Positions 1 through 11,400 of a DNA stretch of 64,000 nucleotides are shown one piece after another. The stretch is from positions 1,922,001 to 1,986,000 of the forward strand of contig CM049992.1 of the NCBI GenBank assembly GCA_016630955.3, given 5' to 3'. Source of the DNA: Didymella arachidicola (lineage: Eukaryota; Ascomycota; Dothideomycetes; Pleosporales; Didymellaceae). The notes under the pieces are model-generated. The model made no database searches. It was not told the origin of the DNA and saw only the letters and a program-made list of their open reading frames with translations. The first letter of the stretch is position 1. Every line of letters starts with the position of its first letter. A program made the translations under genes and the position numbers.

Positions 1-714
1 AAGGCCGCTAAATTCCAAGTTTAACAGTCACCGTACCAACAGCAGCTGGTTCATACAGAAGCCAGGCCCGGGAAGGAGTCATCGTCACGATAGTTGGCAA
101 GCGCTACGGTGTAGTCCAATGCCTTGGTTAAACAGCCATGAGATTAACATATCTTGTAGGCTGTGTAAATAACAAATACTCTTATTACAGGTTGGGGCAA
201 CCTGTCTTCTCGTTATGAGCGGTTGTTATATCACGGGTCTTTCATTGGATATGTAGCTCGTGCTCAAGACCGGAAACCCGATGTAAGGGGTTTTGTTTGG
301 GACGATTTTCTGCACCAGCTTCCCTTTTAGTCAAGCCGTAAGTAGAGCCTACAGAAACGGGCAATGAGATGCCGTACGAGTGCGCGGTCAAATCGGAGTG
401 GGTCTTCAAGAAGCGTGGTGTTGGCGACAACATGGCTGTCGCGCCTCAGTAGACATCTCGCACTGCCAATGAATGGCGGCAAATTCAGGCGCAGCAGGAT
501 GCCTCCACCTCAGGCCTATGATCACTGAACTGGCCGCACGTCGAGCTGGCACATACCCAACGAAGTCGGTCAACGTAATTAGTGCAGGGTGCGAGCAAGT
601 GTGCTTCAAAGCGCGGAGCGCCTTTGCCACACATTTACCGACGAGACAGAGCCAGGTCATCAATCATGAGAGAAACTTGTGCAGGGATAGAGATCTAGGC
701 AACGTCGTGGCTGA
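1..714. other. Left edge, no supported gene
   Basis: Only short open frames without family resemblance are present on either strand. A plus-strand open frame covering 473-817 overlaps the region just upstream of the fragment at 715-1438. It could hold a frame-shifted upstream part of that gene, but I could not find a join that I trust. Confidence 0.5.
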
Positions 715-1438
715 GCTTGCACGGAAGAGGAGGCTGTCAAGATTCAAGTCACGCAGCACTGGTTGCGAGCGGTGTTCTGGCAGCTGTATTCTTCGCGGGG
801 GCTCGTCAGCAGTTTGACTGGCGACGCGGTGCAATTCTTGAGCCCGATGTGGATCGCAAAAGACCTCGAGGTTGCGCTAGAAATATTTTCGCGATCTGCT
901 TTGGATGTTCATGGCGAGGTTGTGGTGAGTCTTGGTGCCGGTTCCTCTTCTCTTTCGTGCATTTCTTTGCAGCTTCTGCCCAAAACTGTTCTGACTCCCA
1001 CCCTGCGTCTCGGGCTACGCAGCCCATCCAAAAGTGAAGTGCTTTTCAGTATTGGTCTCCCGTCAGCCTCTGGGCTAACACACTCGTCAGGTCAAACAAG
1101 TCTTCGACGTCGCTTGCTGCTTAATCGACGCTGTAGCCCACCAGTCCTTCTTGCGACATGCGGACACTCTCGGCCTGGAGGAATGCATGTTGCGCATGTT
1201 GCCGTATGTTCAGATTCTTCGAAGCGCGGAATTTCGATATCCGCAGCTTGTCACTAAGCTCCAGAAAGCATTGCCTCAATCTCCTCTTCCTTGGTCTTTA
1301 GAGTGCAATTGCCCTGTGCTTTTTAGCGGCTCTGACGCTATTGGTGAGAATTCACCCCACTCATGTGCGAATCTACTCAGCAACGGCAGCCTCTACAGCT
1401 CTACTCCAGTCTCATCGCTATATCGTAATACCAACTAG
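715..1438 (+). pseudogene. Fragment of an unrecognised gene, two exons with a clear intron
   Basis: An open frame from 715 to 924 ends at a GTGAGT donor. An intron at 925-1090 (166 bp, branch CTAAC, acceptor CAG) keeps the frame, and the second exon at 1091-1438 ends in TAG. The joined product (about 185 residues) is helix-rich and Leu/Ala/Val-rich, with runs such as AVQFLSPMWIAKDLEVALEIF. Its texture resembles the middle or C-terminal helical part of fungal Zn2Cys6 regulators, but I cannot name the family. No start codon or DNA-binding cluster is visible: the frame is closed by TGA at 712-714, and the sequence just upstream continues in another frame. I therefore treat it as a truncated or frame-shifted remnant. 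The clean intron argues that it was once a real gene. An intact gene with an upstream exon that I missed is the alternative. Confidence 0.35.
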
Positions 1439-2395
1439 GTTGTAGCATTGCTGCTAATACATGCAATGTTGCATTCTCCTAGAGGCGTGTAGTCAGCCTA
1501 TCAACTAGAGGTGCGTAATTTTCTAGGACCGTTGTTGATGCGCAACATGCTGCCACACCGAGACCAAGCTCGAATAGACGGCGTTTTCCGCACAAGCCAG
1601 TGTGCTGCGCGGGTGCTATACTTTACTAGTGCCTCAGAAGCAGGTCTATTGACGCGAATTATTATTCACAGTTGCTCTTGTCCAAAGGTCATCGAGCCAA
1701 GCATAGACCCTTGTTATATTCTTGCTTTCTATTCTCGGTTCAAATTGTTCTTTTCGCGCGATCATGATCTGTCAACCCTGCCCCTGCCTCACGCCACGGC
1801 TCACCGATAGGGTGTGGCCTGCACTCTCCGACAGCCCGCCCTGACCGCCAGGACTCTACCGTCCAAACTCATAGCACTATCGTTTACTGTAGTCTGCCAT
1901 CGCCTCGTACCTCTGCTTGCGCCCACATAGTCTTGGTAGACGAGGCCACTCTGTTATCACAAGCCTGGAAGGTTCGAAAGGACCAAAGACTGTATCGGCG
2001 ATGAGGTGATTCTAGGATTTGCCATCCTTTTGCACACCCGGAAGGGCCACTGACGGCCACCTTTCGGCGTTGAGAAGAAGTCCCTGTTCTCTTGGTATGC
2101 AGGCGGTTTTTCGGGCCAGGCGTTTTACTCGATGACCCGCTGCAAGCCGCAGTGTCACGCAATGTTCACCATGACCACAGCTCGTCTCAGTACCGAAATT
2201 GAAGAACTGTGTGATAAAACCCTTAATTACGGTAATGACTGGCAGCCGCCAATTGCGGTAGAGATCGAGTAAGATCGCAAACAGGAAACCCTCAGAGCGA
2301 GCGTCCAATTCGAACGAGATCGAGTTTCATTTCCAAGCCGGCCACTGTGTATGTCAACGCCTTACTTCGCACTCGAGATGCTAGATGTTTCGAGC
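1439..2395. other. Intergenic, no supported gene
   Basis: This is the 3' flank of the micro-exon gene. Open frames of about 90-100 codons occur on both strands but have no recognisable domain, no consistent splice signals and no preferred start, so I regard them as chance. No tRNA, transposon end or repeat was recognised. Confidence 0.5.
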
Positions 2396-5350
2396 TTACA
2401 TAACAAAGACCTCATCAGATCTTACTGAATTCGAGAACCCCTCGCGGAGCAAAGCAGCGAATACTTTCTAGCACTGATCATTGCGAATCAGCAAGGAGGA
2501 CGGTCTTTGTCGGTTCATTCGAACGTACGTACTAGTAGCCGGTTAGTAAGGTCATCTAATTCTCGCCAGGTGATAGAAAATCGTGATGAGTATACATACT
2601 GCCTGTGATAGCCAAAACAGGTAAGTTTATTAAAAGCTGGTCCGAAAAATTCGTGCTGTTTGACGTACTTGCTACGCGAAGCACCAGCATTAGCAGAGGT
2701 ATCGCCGGGGATGTACACTCCCCTCATCCCTCCTCTCCACTTACATACTGTGCTGTAGTTAGCGTGGAACTGCGGGGCAACAGTAACCAGGGTTGCCAAA
2801 CGTACTGTCTATATTTCAAGTAAGAAATGATTGCTAAGTTTCAGCATTTGCGGCTCCAGCGTTGAGATGACTTGCCGCCTGTTCGATTCTCATCAGAATC
2901 TGTGCCCAGTCGATGAGAAGCTACTGGAGCGAGATCACCTACTTGCTGCGTTGAAACCGGTGGTAAGCATCTGAATATCTCTTCAAGTATGTTGAGTAGC
3001 GGGGTTGCGTTCACTCACAATCTGTCCCTGTTTAGCAGCAGGACGTGCAACACCTGCAGTCAAATGCTTGTGAGATCATCACTTACTTGCTACTCTCTTA
3101 GCACCCATCAATCGCTTCATATTATCCAGGTAAGGCTGAGAGACGCATCGACTCACTTGCTTTATCAATGACGATAAGCACTTAATCAGGTCCTCTTGTC
3201 TGTCGATTCCGTGGGCGTTCACTTACATACTATAAAATATCTCAGTGTTAAGAAATATATTCCTCAATAAATTTCTTGGAGGGCTGGAGTTGCTCACTTT
3301 CTATCCAAAAGTCAGCCATGGGAGCCAGTGTTTTTAACACGTGACGTTAGAAACACGTCAACCTACGTCCTGTTTTGTCGTAATCGGAGATTAGCTCGCG
3401 TCAGTCATGACTGTCTTCCGATGCATCTATGACGTACAACCTTTCCTAGTTAGAAAGCAAAATTCTACAATTGTGCCATGCCATTAGATGTACTTACATA
3501 CTACGGTACACCTGCGTTAGAAATCTGCATTTCAATTCGATTGGTCGAGTCTCTGTTGTAACTCACATACTGCAATACTTTCGTCAGTACAATCTTTTGC
3601 GCGACACAGCTGACGTACGGCCTATACAAAACGTAAGGATAATCTCCTGTATCAGCTGTCCCTGATGACTTTCGTGGAACTGCTTACGATCTATGGCGTA
3701 GCGTCAGCAATATACTTCGATCGTCCCTATGTAGGGCAATTGAGACACCTTACTTCCTACACGCGCAATTACAGTCAGGCGCTAGTGTTCTTGAGTCATT
3801 TCTACTTATTCACTTACGTCCTACGACAAGGGCCGCAATCAGTAAATGGCTGCTTTCGCTCTCGCGTATCATAGTGTACTCACTGCCTACATCTTGTTAG
3901 CGAACCGAGCTTACCCCGCCAATTTTGTAATTGGTCGTGGAACACTTACGCTCTGTTGTAGTCAGCGATCTGCGATACGAATTTGCTTCGGGTGAGGCAT
4001 GCAAGCCACCACTAAGACTTACGAGCTGTAATACGGGCTTTCGTTTAGTCCGTAGTCGATGAGCTTTTCGGAAACAGGGCACTTCATACTTACAGCCTGT
4101 GTATGATAAGTGACGGTACGACTGGAATTTTACGATCTGTAAATTTGTCCAAACTCACGTCCTGTGGTAGTCAGGTATGGTTGAGTCTCTCCTGCAAACA
4201 ATGCAGGACTTACGGTCTGATGTGTTGTCACCTATAGCGCTCTTAGCCCATCCAAAGATGACTATTTGTACGTACGTTCTATGTCAAGTCAGCGAACGTA
4301 ACCTTGTTTGGCTCTACGATAGATCTAAGCACCTACAAGCTATAATGTGAACGATTGATGAGCGCGCAACGTCAACACAGGTTTCATTCAGCCGGACATA
4401 CATTCTAACAGGCGGTCAGTAAGAGACAGTTGTACAATGTGCCACTGACTAACCTCCTGCAAGCATGACAGGTCAGAATTGAGCGCTTTGTTTCTGAAAG
4501 ACACCACAACAACTCACAAGCTACAAAAAGATGTTTTGTCAGTAGATCTTCACCCAAAGATAGAGTTATTGGAATATATGCTCACTCACAAACTGTCTTG
4601 TAGTAAGCATGCTTCGTGAAGATTACTCTTGATGGGGTATGTATTTGCTCACTTGCTTTGCAGAGCCATCAACGTTAGATGTGAAATGATGCATTGAGTT
4701 TGATACCATGGTGGTGACTCACAAGCTGCATTATAGTCAGAATTAAAGATCTCAGAAGGACAGAACCGGTGATGGCTGACATACCTCCTTCGTCCAACCT
4801 TGATTAGCACACGCTTCGGAACAGCGTCATGATACTTACCGACTGTGAATCAAAAACGATGATCAATATCTGTACCTGTTGGATCATTTTGGGAGCATGC
4901 TTTTGACTTACGTGCTGCAGGAGACCGTCAGGCCATGGGATCAGAGATCTGTGTCGCAAGTCTGACTCACCATCTGTACCGTGATTACAATCAACGAGTC
5001 ATCCTCTATGTACGGTAACACGACTTACTTCCTTAGCCAGGTTAGTGGAATCCACGTTGAGAGCAATACTAGGAATGGTTTTCACTTACCGTCTGGCGCG
5101 TTTCATGATCAGAAACATTTACATTTTAGCACTCTAAAACGCCAAAAGCGAACATGCTTACACAGCTTTCATCCTGGACAGCTCTTGTTAGCGATTTTGA
5201 CCAATGCAAGTACCAAATATTAGATAGACGCACCTGACGAATGGAGATAGCCCTTCGAAGCCCATTGTTATCCATACCAGGTATCGTGAGCGCAATTGTC
5301 CAGGCTGGCATAGCCGTAGCAACGAAGGCGACAATGTCCACGAACTTCAT
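2396..5350 (-). CDS. Small secreted protein encoded by 43 exons, 40 of them single codons
   Basis: Unknown function; predicted secreted. Exon 1 (5234-5350) encodes 39 residues starting MKFVDIVAFVATAMPAW, a typical signal peptide, and ends at a GTGCGT donor in phase 0. Exon 2 is 12 nt (5162-5173, DESC). Then forty 3-nt exons follow; each occupies the three bases starting at 5090, 5029, 4971, 4912, 4840, 4785, 4723, 4653, 4590, 4518, 4454, 4402, 4337, 4276, 4214, 4159, 4094, 4023, 3950, 3884, 3818, 3754, 3688, 3619, 3567, 3498, 3438, 3367, 3298, 3227, 3157, 3087, 3019, 2943, 2876, 2806, 2745, 2669, 2600 and 2529. The last exon (2396-2467) adds 23 residues and TAA. All 42 introns are 49-73 bp and phase 0, with donors GTAAGT, GTGAGT, GTACGT, GTAGGT or GTATGT (one GTTAGT, one GC-type GCAAGT) and acceptors CAG or TAG (five AAG). 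Many have CTAAC/CTGAC branch sites. None of the 40 codons is a stop. They lack Gly, Pro and Arg and suggest a helix. The total is 321 coding nt in 2955 bp, 106 residues. An in-frame ATG at 5366-5368 would add six residues. The introns are not visibly copies of one another. Confidence 0.85.
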
Positions 5351-6137
5351 AATGTTTGGGAAATGCATTGCAACACCTGAAAAGTTTCAGAAAAGTATTT
5401 GAAGAATGAGGTTGGGATTCGGTAATTGTGGGCGGGGTTCGGCGATCTTGAAGTATCTTTGGGTGATCCACTAAGGAGAACCGCAACCAGAATGTAAATT
5501 TGGTTTAGAGAGTGTGTGTAACATTCCACTTCTTCGTTCCTTACCACATGAGAAATGCACATCGTCATAAGGTTCGAGGTGTTCCGGTCGATTCCGCATT
5601 CCTCGCGTGGCCATAAGATATAGGTTCTCTTTCAATCATCTCTCAGATCTTGATTCTTGGCTCGGTGAATGCCGATGCAAAGGAATTGTCATATCTTCCT
5701 TTTCGCCAACGTAGAAGTACTACCGATTCAATCATCAAGACGGCATCTGTCGGGCCCGTAGCGGGAACTGCAGGCTTACCTGTGTTTGTCATCATTTCCA
5801 TAGTTTGAACAATGAGAAATTGTAATTAGGGGATGAATTGGTCGTTGGCTGGGCTGCCACCAAACGAATCTCTGCACGAACAGAGCCTGATGGAGTCACT
5901 TCGTTCCTTATTGGAACAGATAGAAAGATTTGCGCTTTAAAAAGTAGGCTCTGTGATTGCAGAGGAGATATCGAATTCACTTGCTACCAAGATAAGCCTG
6001 AAGGAAAGACATTGTTCGACCACGGGAATGACAAAGCCGCAAGAGAACCCGCCAATAGCGAAGACGACCCAGCAGGCTCCGGATCTTTGGAAAACACGTG
6101 ATCCTATTCACGATCCTATGAAAACGTAATGAGCGCT
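5351..6137. other. Upstream region of the micro-exon gene
   Basis: The promoter and 5' UTR of the minus-strand micro-exon gene should lie here, followed by the 3' flank of the WSC gene. A plus-strand open frame of 87 codons (5838-6101) and shorter ones on the minus strand show no family resemblance. No repeat or mobile element was recognised. Confidence 0.5.
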
Positions 6138-7747
6138 TCAGTCGGGGCCGACTGGATACGCCAGCCCGACATATGAATTATATGGTGACTCGTCTGATGA
6201 CGGCGTAGATTTGACGGGTGGTCGGACCGGTTTTGGCATCGGTTGGTAATGGGTTTCGGAGCTGAACCCTGGACGTGGCGAGTGTGGCTTCCGTTGTGGC
6301 TTCCGTTGAGGACCCGGACGATGCTTGGAGTGATGCTTTGCGTTGGTCAAAACGTCGTCTACACCATCCCCTGGATTTGACGGCGGAGAATTGACCCCTG
6401 ATGGCGGTAATTGAGGTCCGGGTATCCATGCATGGGGCGGCGCAATCCAAGGGCCATCATCGACCCCGTCGCCAGGGGAAGATGGTGAATAGTCGACTGG
6501 CAGTGCAGTTCCGGGGTTCAATGGACCCGGATCTGCAGCAGACCCAAATTTCTGAATCACAATCAGTAAATATGCAGCCGAAACGCAATTACACTCGAAT
6601 ACACTCATGATCGTCACTCGTGGCACGACTGGTGCTCGATCGGCTTGGCTATCCTGTTGGTGCATATGGGAGAGACATACCGGCGACCAATCTGAGTTTT
6701 GCCAAAGAGACATGCGATTCGATGGCCCTCCGCATTGTTGTGTCGAATTGCCGGAACAACTCGAACTGCAGTCACCCGGATACTGAATAATTGGATGTAG
6801 GAAACTGTTCCCGCAAAGGCATTCAGATCCATCTTTCAAACCAAAGTACTTGTATGGTTCGCCTGACGCAGTCGAACAAAAGTCTTTACACGATTCCTGC
6901 GTATGACGCTGCGCCGTCGGACCGTAAAGCAGGGGCTGGCCGCTGGAACTCTGGTCGGAGATACAACCCACAAAGCGATTCAGAGGTATAAATGTCGATA
7001 AAGGCTGTTCAATGATCAACTGACGAGTTCTTTAGATAACCTACAACATAGGTTCATCTCAATCCCAACCGCATGTTTACAAGATGCATGAGCTTGAGTG
7101 TTGTGCAACAGGATACTTACCTTCAGCTGCGCGGAAGCCTGCGGCGCCTGGCTTGCCGTGGTCTGTGGTCGCTGTCCGGTTGCCTGGATAGCAACAGGGA
7201 CACTGTCCGGAAACGTTGATGAAATGCGATCGATGGAGTCACTGACCTGTGTGGTCGAGAAAGACAACGATGAACCGGGTGCTTCGGCCACCGATAAGCT
7301 ATCTACCGTCGGCTGCGTGGAAGCCTGCGGGGCCTGGCTCATGGTGGTCTCCGGTCGCTGCCCGGTCGATTGGATCGAAAGTGACATACTGTCCGGAGAC
7401 GTCGGTGTTGTGAAGATGACAGATTCGCTGGCTTCTGTTGTTGGGGAGGAGGATGATGATGGAGCGGACAGTTCGACTGGGGCCCCGAAGATGGTGTAGG
7501 TTTGCGATTCGACAGCCCCGTCAGAGCGAGTGGTAGTCTTCACAGTGGTGTAGGTAGTCATAGTCCATGGAATTGGAAGAGATAGACTTCCAAGCAGGGG
7601 GCCTGTATAGGTTAATGTTGAGTTGCTGATTGAAGTGACGGCTGGTACGTTCACAACAGTTGTGATGATACACGCTGAAGGTGGCGGCGGCCAAGCCTGC
7701 ACGGCAGTGGTCTGCAATACAGGCCCAAGAAACTTGAAGAAACCCAT
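6138..7747 (-). CDS. Secreted WSC-domain protein
   Basis: Probable extracellular or wall-associated carbohydrate-binding protein. Exons 7121-7747, 6681-7019 and 6138-6551 give 459 residues. The N-terminus (MGFFKFLGPVLQTTAVQAW) is a plausible signal peptide. It is followed by a Ser/Thr-rich linker holding two diverged copies of a roughly 30-residue segment (core TGQRPxTTxSQAPQAS). A WSC domain begins at about residue 220 (FVGCISDQ...), with the family's Cys-rich pattern including YKYFGLKDGSECLCG and a C-terminal CGG. The tail is Pro-rich and basic. Intron 1 (7020-7120) has GTAAGT, CAG and a phase-0 join. Intron 2 (6552-6680) has GTATGT, a CTGAT branch and CAG. It is 129 bp with no stop, so its retention would simply add 43 residues. 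The gene is divergent from the giant adhesin, sharing about 700 bp of promoter region. WSC domains occur in fungal wall sensors, but no transmembrane segment is obvious here, so a sensor role is not supported. Confidence 0.8.
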
Positions 7748-8453
7748 GGTTACAGGAGCTCAAGGAGAGCATGTACAGAGGTATAGTCCTACGTAAATCG
7801 CATGTATGCTAGTAGATCACGGCAATTCAGGAGCAGCGGGAGGGCAGGAATGTCACTAGAGAAGAGGAATGTTGCACCTTTTGTTGACAGGTTTGTACAA
7901 CAGCAGGTCAAATTCCATTATCTCCGCGGACCCAAATAGAAGGATATTCTGGTTTGCGGGGAGCATTGCTATCCTGCAAGTTGGAGGTTGGTCCGCAAAT
8001 TTCCGAGGTACCTCCGACTTGGCAACAACTTCGGGGTCACGATCATCCTCCCAAACGCACGTGCAGAACTAGAACAAGATTCCTCGACTACACTCACACA
8101 TCTAGACTACACTCTTCACGTCTGTAACAGACTCTTGCCCCTGGTCCAGTACAAATGAGGTACATGCACCCAGGCACCGCAGGATGCAGACACGTAGCGG
8201 AGGACTATCCGACGTTCTTTGACGTGCGGGAGTTGTGCACATTCTCTGTGAGGTCTTCTAGCTAAGGGACTTAGCTATCGTGCATTCCATTTCACCTGGC
8301 TTGGTGAAGGCCACCTTAATGAAAGGTGAAATGTTGGGTCTGGAGCCTGGACGATGGGCTCGACTTCAGTCACCGAATACACAAGACACGGGCAAGCTCG
8401 TTTGGGGAGACAAGATCTGAAAGTTCGCGGAGTGCAGCCACGTATAGTCCACG
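7748..8453. promoter_or_regulatory. Shared divergent promoter region, WSC gene and adhesin
   Basis: This is a 706-bp gap between two outward-facing cell-surface genes. I see no coding sequence in it. The arrangement suggests, but does not prove, co-regulation. No specific operator was identified. Confidence 0.45.
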
Positions 8454-11400
8454 ATGAGGGGAGTTTTAAGTGTCCTGCTTAATCTACTGACAGTCACAGC
8501 GTCGGCAGGGGTACCGGACGTGGTTGCAAAGCGACAAGCCGCCTGCACAGCACAAGAGACGGTGGAGTACGACGTCTATACCACCATTAGCGGTCGACCG
8601 GTTGTTGTGTCCACGTTGATCACTTCGAATACGGTCCTCCTATCGGACATTCTAGGAACTCCGGTGACGATCACGAATGCACCGACGCTGCTCACGACGG
8701 AAATCACGATATATGCAACAATCACGTATACGGGAGTTGGCACGTATCGACGAGGAGGCATAGGGGCACCGTTGACCTCCGCAAGCAACTCTGGAGAAAG
8801 TGATGGAAGTTCTCTGGGGAGCAGTTCACAAACGACGGCTAGCCCATCGAGCAATGGGGTCGTGGAGCTGCCAGAACAGTTTGTGTACCTCACATCGCTG
8901 TATGCAGGATCGACGACGTCCACTTCGACGCTCGCTGCGCCAACAGCAGCCGGCGAGACAGGGACAGTAGTGTTCTTCGTGCCTGCAGAGTACGCGACCA
9001 TCACGTCGCTGTATGCAGGCACGACGCCTGTTACATCGACGATCGCGACGCCGACAGCACCTGGCGAGACTGGCACCGTAGTCGTGCAACTGCCAGAACA
9101 GTTTGTGTACCTCACATCGCTGTATGCAGGATCGACGACGTCCACTTCGACGCTCGCTGCGCCAACAGCAGCCGGCGAGACAGGGACAGTAGTGTTCTTC
9201 GTGCCTGCAGAGTACGCGACCATCACGTCGCTGTATGCAGGCACGACGCCTGTCACCTCGACGATCGCGACACCAACAGCGCCAGGCGAGACTGGCACCG
9301 TAGTCGTGTACGCGCCAGAAGACTTCACGACCATCACCTCGCTGTATGCAGGCACGACGCCTGTTACATCGACGATCGCGACACCGACAGCGCCGGGCGA
9401 GACTGGCACGGTAGTCGTGCAGCTGCCAGAACAGTTTGTGTACCTCACATCGCTGTATGCAGGATCAACAACATCTACTTCTACAGTTGCAGCGCCGACA
9501 GCAGCCGGCGAGACAGGGACAGTAGTGTTCTTCGTGCCTGCAGAGTACACAAGCATCACGTCGCTGTATGCAGGCACGACGCCTGTCACCTCGACGATCG
9601 CGACGCCAACAGCGCCAGGCGAGACTGGCACGGTAGTCGTGCAGCTGCCAGAACAGTTTGTGTACCTCACATCGCTGTATGCAGGATCGACGACGTCCAC
9701 TTCGACGCTCGCTGCGCCAACAGCAACCGGCGAGACAGGGACAGTAGTGTTCTTCGTGCCTGCAGAGTACACAAGCATCACGTCGCTGTATGCAGGCACG
9801 ACGCCTGTCACCTCGACGATCGCGACACCAACAGCGCCAGGCGAGACTGGCACCGTAGTCGTGTACGCGCCAGAAGACTTCACAACCATCACCTCGCTGT
9901 ATGCAGGCACGACGCCTGTTACATCGACGATCGCGACACCGACAGCGCCGGGCGAGACTGGCACGGTAGTCGTGCAGCTGCCAGAACAGTTTGTGTACCT
10001 CACATCGCTGTATGCAGGATCGACGACATCTACTTCGACGCTCGCTGCGCCAACAGCGGCAGGCGAGACAGGGACAGTAGTGTTCTTCGTGCCTGCAGAG
10101 TACGCGACCATCACGTCGCTGTATGCAGGCACGACGCCTGTTACATCGACGATCGCGACGCCGACAGCACCTGGCGAGACTGGCACCGTAGTCGTGTACG
10201 CGCCAGAAGACTTCACAACCATCACCTCGCTCTATGCAGGCACGACGCCTGTTACATCGACGATCGCGACACCGACAGCACCTGGCGAGACTGGCACGGT
10301 AGTCGTGTACGCGCCAGAAGACTTCACGACCATCACCTCGCTGTATGCAGGCACGACGCCTGTCACCTCGACGATCGCGACACCAACAGCGCCAGGCGAG
10401 ACTGGCACCGTAGTCGTGTACGCGCCAGAAGACTTCACGACCATCACCTCGCTCTATGCAGGCACGACGCCTGTTACATCGACGATCGCGACACCGACAG
10501 CACCTGGCGAGACTGGCACGGTAGTCGTGCAACTGCCAGAACAGTTTGTGTACCTCACATCGCTGTATGCAGGATCGACGACATCTACTTCGACGCTCGC
10601 TGCGCCAACAGCGGCAGGCGAGACAGGGACAGTAGTGTTCTTCGTGCCTGCAGAGTACACAAGCATCACGTCGCTGTATGCAGGCACGACGCCTGTCACC
10701 TCGACGATCGCGACGCCAACAGCGCCAGGCGAGACTGGCACCGTAGTCGTGTACGCGCCAGAAGACTTCACGACCATCACCTCGCTGTATGCAGGCACGA
10801 CGCCTGTCACCTCGACGATCGCGACACCAACAGCGCCAGGCGAGACTGGCACGGTAGTCGTGCAGCTGCCAGAACAGTTTGTGTACCTCACATCGCTGTA
10901 TGCAGGATCGACGACGTCCACTTCGACGCTCGCTGCGCCAACAGCGGCAGGCGAGACAGGGACAGTAGTGTTCTTCGTGCCTGCAGAGTACGCGACCATC
11001 ACGTCGCTGTATGCAGGCACGACGCCTGTTACATCGACGATCGCGACGCCGACAGCACCTGGCGAGACTGGCACCGTAGTCGTGCAACTGCCAGAACAGT
11101 TTGTGTACCTCACATCGCTGTATGCAGGATCGACGACATCTACTTCTACAGTTGCGGCGCCGACGGCAGCCGGCGAGACAGGGACAGTAGTGTTCTTCGT
11201 GCCTGCAGAGTACACAAGCATCACGTCGCTGTATGCAGGCACGACGCCTGTCACCTCGACGATCGCGACACCAACAGCGCCAGGCGAGACTGGCACGGTA
11301 GTCGTGTACGCGCCAGAAGACTTCACGACCATCACCTCGCTCTATGCAGGCACGACGCCTGTTACATCGACGATCGCGACACCGACAGCACCTGGCGAGA

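Noticed and set aside
4134..4136. An extra AG-ATC-GTAAAA unit in the micro-exon array
   Set aside because: Using it would leave an intron of only 22 bp (4137-4158). Skipping it gives a normal 62-bp intron to the next acceptor at 4097, and its donor is poor.
5162..5165. A 4-nt exon (CTGT) as alternative to the 12-nt exon
   Set aside because: It would shift the reading frame for all following codons. The 12-nt choice has a better acceptor and keeps phase.
4981..5223. Plus-strand 80-codon frame in the micro-exon region
   Set aside because: It has no domain and no splice support. It is explained by reading antisense to the minus-strand gene.
2500..5233. Regularly spaced short motif array read as a CRISPR-like or MITE repeat array
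   Set aside because: The shared motif is only the splice acceptor-donor consensus, the three central bases differ, and the spacers are intron-like with branch sites. The genome is eukaryotic.
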